Shown here one piece after another: positions 14,538 to 16,479 of a DNA stretch of 16,479 nt. The first letter of the stretch is position 1; the number at the start of each line of letters is the position of its first letter. The notes under the pieces were generated by a model, which was not told where the DNA came from, searched no databases, and worked only from the letters and a program-made list of their open reading frames with translations. The stretch comes from Treponema sp. (GTDB taxonomy: Bacteria > Spirochaetota > Spirochaetia > Treponematales > Breznakiellaceae), in NCBI GenBank assembly GCA_031274565.1, contig JAISPY010000186.1, positions 1 through 16,479 on the forward strand, in the 5' to 3' direction. A program made the translations under genes and the position numbers.

Positions 14538-14573
14538 AGTTCTCCTTAAAATGGTGGCGCTGCCTGTACCGCG

Positions 14574-15899
14574 TCAACCCAATAGAATCGACCCCTCTGG
14601 ATAGGTTATGGCGTAATTGTTGCGGCCTATCACGGGAAACGCCAGGGCGACCAAGCCTACCCGCCCTGCAAACATAGCGGCAATGATGATGAGCTTCCCC
14701 GCCGTAGACAGGGACGGGGTCAGGCTTAGGGTGAGACCTACCGTCCCGAACGCGGAAACCACCTCGAATACCAGTGCCCCCAGGGACTTTCCCTGGAGCC
14801 CTTCAAAAACCGTCAGCGCCCCGATACACAGGAGGAGGAGCGCCAGGGCCTTAAGCACATACAGCACCCCCTTGTTAAGGGTCTCCGCGGTGAACCGATG
14901 ATGGAACACCTTGATGTCCCCCTGTCCGTCGGGCTTGCGGAACATGACCGCCGCCACCACAAACACCGTGGTAATCTTGAGACCGCCGGCAATGGAACCA
15001 GGCGCACCGCCTATGAGCATTAAAAGACCGGTGAGCAGTTTGGAAGGCTGACTCAAACGGCTCTGATGCAGCACCTCAAAACCGCCGCTCCTGGGGGTAA
15101 CCGATTGAAAAAGCGCATTAACCCAGGCGCCTGGAAAGGTATCCATCCCGGCCAGCAGCCGCTTCCGTTCCAGTATAAAGAACAGGACCATTCCTCCCAG
15201 CACCAGGATAGCGGTGAGCACCAGCACGATCCGGCTATGGTAGCTGAGGCGTTGCTTTTTGGCCATGGATACTTCCAGGAGGTCCTGGAGCACGATGAAA
15301 CCCAGGCCTCCCAGGATGATCAGCGCCATGAGTACGAGCAGCAGGGGGGTATGATCCGCAAAGCCCGTAAGCCCTCCTGCAAGGGGGGAAATGCCTGCAT
15401 TACAGAACGCGGATACCGCGTGAAACAGGCCCATAAAAAACCAGTTCTCCACCTTCGCCTGTCTAAAGCAGAGGGACAAAAGCAGGGCCCCCCCTGCTTC
15501 GATGATAACCGTGAAGCCGATGATATTTCGCACGATCCGTCGGGGCCGGTATTCCACACCGTCTATATAAAAGCCCTGGATGGTGTTCCGCTGCATGATC
15601 GCCAGACGGTTGCCAGGAATGGTCAGGAGAATAGAGCTAAAGCTGATTATCCCCAATCCTCCTATTTGTATCAGGAGCATAATGACGGTCAATCCCCAGG
15701 GGCTGAAAACCGTCAGATCCACTACGCTCAAACCAGCGACACAGACCGCGGACGTGGCGGTAAAGAACGCGTCCAAAAGACGGAGTGGAGCAGGACCATG
15801 CCAGGATCCCGGAAGCAGGAGTAAAGCGGTTCCCAAGGCAATGACCATAAGGAAAAAAGCTAACAAGTAGCATGCATCGGACTTTTGAAAGCTGTTCAT
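14574..15899 (-). CDS. ktrB: Potassium channel subunit, TrkH/KtrB family
   Basis: The 441-residue integral membrane pore of a Trk/Ktr potassium transporter, with multiple hydrophobic helices arranged as repeated M-P-M units. The selectivity-filter-like loops are visible as TATSAVCVAGL (first pore), AVSAFCNAGIS (second), TPRSGGFE (third) and SAFGTVGLTLSL (fourth), each centred on the conserved glycine. It ends near YPEGSILLG, where family members also end. Length fits KtrB. The window has the gating partner as the next gene. The start ATG 15899 has no Shine-Dalgarno; the promoter TTGCCC-17-TATGCT would give a leader of about eight bases. Confidence 0.94.
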   Translation of the reverse strand: MNSFQKSDACYLLAFFLMVIALGTALLLLPGSWHGPAPLRLLDAFFTATSAVCVAGLSVVDLTVFSPWGLTVIMLLIQIGGLGIISFSSILLTIPGNRLAIMQRNTIQGFYIDGVEYRPRRIVRNIIGFTVIIEAGGALLLSLCFRQAKVENWFFMGLFHAVSAFCNAGISPLAGGLTGFADHTPLLLVLMALIILGGLGFIVLQDLLEVSMAKKQRLSYHSRIVLVLTAILVLGGMVLFFILERKRLLAGMDTFPGAWVNALFQSVTPRSGGFEVLHQSRLSQPSKLLTGLLMLIGGAPGSIAGGLKITTVFVVAAVMFRKPDGQGDIKVFHHRFTAETLNKGVLYVLKALALLLLCIGALTVFEGLQGKSLGALVFEVVSAFGTVGLTLSLTPSLSTAGKLIIIAAMFAGRVGLVALAFPVIGRNNYAITYPEGSILLG

Positions 15900-15913
15900 A
15901 GGTATTGGGAATT

Positions 15914-15942
15914 AGCATACCCATTCCTGAGTATAAGGGCAA
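15914..15942 (-). promoter_or_regulatory. Promoter of the ktrB-ktrA-alaA operon
   Basis: Minus strand TTGCCC (15942-15937), 17 bases, TATGCT (15919-15914), four of six matches each. Transcription would start near 15907, eight bases before the ATG, too short for a normal Shine-Dalgarno. Confidence 0.45.
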
Positions 15943-16184
15943 GCGGCCCAGGGCATCGACCAGGGAAAGTCTCCGATACGCTAAACCCATGGAACTGGAG
16001 CTGTAGCGTCTGCTCAACATAACGGTGAATCAGGAGAACGATTTGAACCATTGCTACACTCCTGTATGGAGTACCCTATGACGAGAATTTCCCTCAGGGG
16101 CATACGGCTGAACATCGGCGGCTAGGACTTTACGGTATTGTTATTTTAAAGTAACGTAAAAAATAAAAAAATTTGAAAAAGCGC
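15943..16184. other. Intergenic region upstream of the ktrB operon
   Basis: No gene recognised. It contains a 15-codon frame at 16078-16125 (MTRISLRGIRLNIGG) with GGAG upstream, probably chance. It also has a near-palindrome GTTATTTTAAAGTAAC (16140-16155), flanked by TTTAC (16129-16133) and GTAAA (16156-16160), then an A-rich tract leading into the promoter at 16185. Confidence 0.4.
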
Positions 16185-16214
16185 TTGACTCTAAGAAGCA
16201 AGATTGTATATATT
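16185..16214 (+). promoter_or_regulatory. Strong promoter with A-tract UP element
   Basis: TTGACT (16185-16190), 18 bases, TATATT (16209-16214), or a 16-base spacer to TATATA (16207-16212). The 30 bases upstream (from about 16147) are nearly all A/T with A-runs, as in UP elements. It is the closest to consensus of the -35 boxes in the window. It reads rightwards into a region with no recognisable gene. Confidence 0.6.
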
Positions 16215-16479
16215 CAATTTACCGTTGGTGAGAATAGGCGGATGTAAAGAGGGTAATAATCTGGTCTATCTACTGTCTTGGTTGAAGAATAAGTGGACCG
16301 ATGACGACATGATAGAATACGAGAGGGTATCGTCTTTCAACAAGGGGCAGAGCACTGGAAAGGGTTTTGCTCAGGGATATTTGGCAATACAGGGAAGGGG
16401 AGGGACCGATAGATAGAAAGTCTATCGGGAGGAAGCAGTCAGCACTTTATTTCGGGGAACCGGGATAGAGGAAGCGAGG
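16215..16479 (+). other. Region downstream of the strong promoter, function unknown
   Basis: About 265 bases to the window edge with no recognised protein or RNA. A plus-strand frame from 16204 ends at TAG 16414-16416; the same frame stays open from 16417 to the edge (KVYREEAVSALFRGTGIEEA), so a broken gene, a readthrough or an unrelated downstream start are all possible. An 8-bp perfect hairpin, CCGATAGA / TCTATCGG (16406-16413, 16421-16428), spans that stop codon. This could be a long structured leader or a small RNA. Too near the edge to decide. Confidence 0.3.

Noticed and set aside
16242..16247. Start-stop pair ATGTAA after AGGCGG
   Set aside because: Short enough to occur by chance; no supporting context.
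16421..16445. Resemblance of GGAGGAAGCAGTC to the SRP RNA apical loop
   Set aside because: The opposite strand of the hairpin lacks the required CAGG side and the surrounding stem does not form.
16204..16479. Start of an rRNA operon, RNase P RNA or tmRNA after the strong promoter
   Set aside because: None of the conserved sequences of these RNAs could be found in the visible part.
1..16479. CRISPR array, tRNA genes, prophage or defence system
   Set aside because: No direct repeats with regular spacing, no tRNA-like cloverleaf or phage/defence motifs were seen.

Overview
The window looks like a stretch of a spirochaete chromosome, most likely Treponema or a close relative. The evidence is inferential: base composition is a little over half G+C by eye, there is a secreted cyclophilin-FKBP double immunophilin, a Maf-like (DUF115) protein of the kind used for flagellin glycosylation, Treponema-style single-copy cell-wall genes, and decayed IS elements. 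No rRNA or tRNA is present to settle the taxonomy. All gene names rest on motifs read in the translations, not on a database search.

Layout, left to right. 1-~790 is a graveyard of transposases on the minus strand: the C-terminal end of an IS66-family transposase (1-~305), the C-terminal end of an IS30-family transposase (~305-560) and the zinc-finger/N-terminal part of an IS66-family transposase (~560-790), all frameshifted. 864-3002 is a minus-strand pair: a cyclophilin-FKBP secreted prolyl isomerase followed by an ApbE flavin-transferase lipoprotein. 3003-3462 is a divergent intergenic region with a hairpin-plus-U-tract. 3463-6084 is a plus-strand pair, asnS (asparaginyl-tRNA synthetase) and a dacA-type D,D-carboxypeptidase. 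6106-7901 is minus strand: a LysM-M23 peptidoglycan hydrolase, a small membrane protein and a small coiled-coil protein with its own promoter. 7944-12196 is a plus-strand operon: lepB-like signal peptidase I, a PASTA-containing class B penicillin-binding protein and a Maf-like protein. 12197-12595 is a convergent intergenic region with a strong terminator hairpin. 12596-15899 is a minus-strand operon: trkH/ktrB potassium channel subunit, trkA/ktrA gating subunit and alaA (alanine aminotransferase). 15900-16479 has no recognisable gene but carries a strong plus-strand promoter and a hairpin.

Functional theme: much of the window serves the cell envelope (D,D-carboxypeptidase, transpeptidase, LysM-M23 hydrolase, signal peptidase, periplasmic prolyl isomerase, ApbE lipoprotein), with potassium uptake, alanine synthesis and Asn-tRNA charging alongside. 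The Maf-like gene may link the cell-wall operon to flagellar filament modification.

The most interesting signal is not a gene. At three operon heads (3002 minus, 3463 plus, 6306 minus) a good -10 hexamer ends exactly six bases before the ATG, so transcription would start at or next to the start codon. Two more operon heads (lepB, trkH) would have leaders of only about 8-10 bases without a Shine-Dalgarno. Several internal or follower genes (pbp, maf, trkA, alaA, the 6524 gene) do have Shine-Dalgarno sequences. This suggests leaderless or near-leaderless translation at operon starts. The other points worth checking are the nested IS remnant, the dual immunophilin, the hairpin/terminator at 3181-3233, an in-frame 9-base tandem repeat in the Maf-like gene, and the orphan promoter at the right edge.
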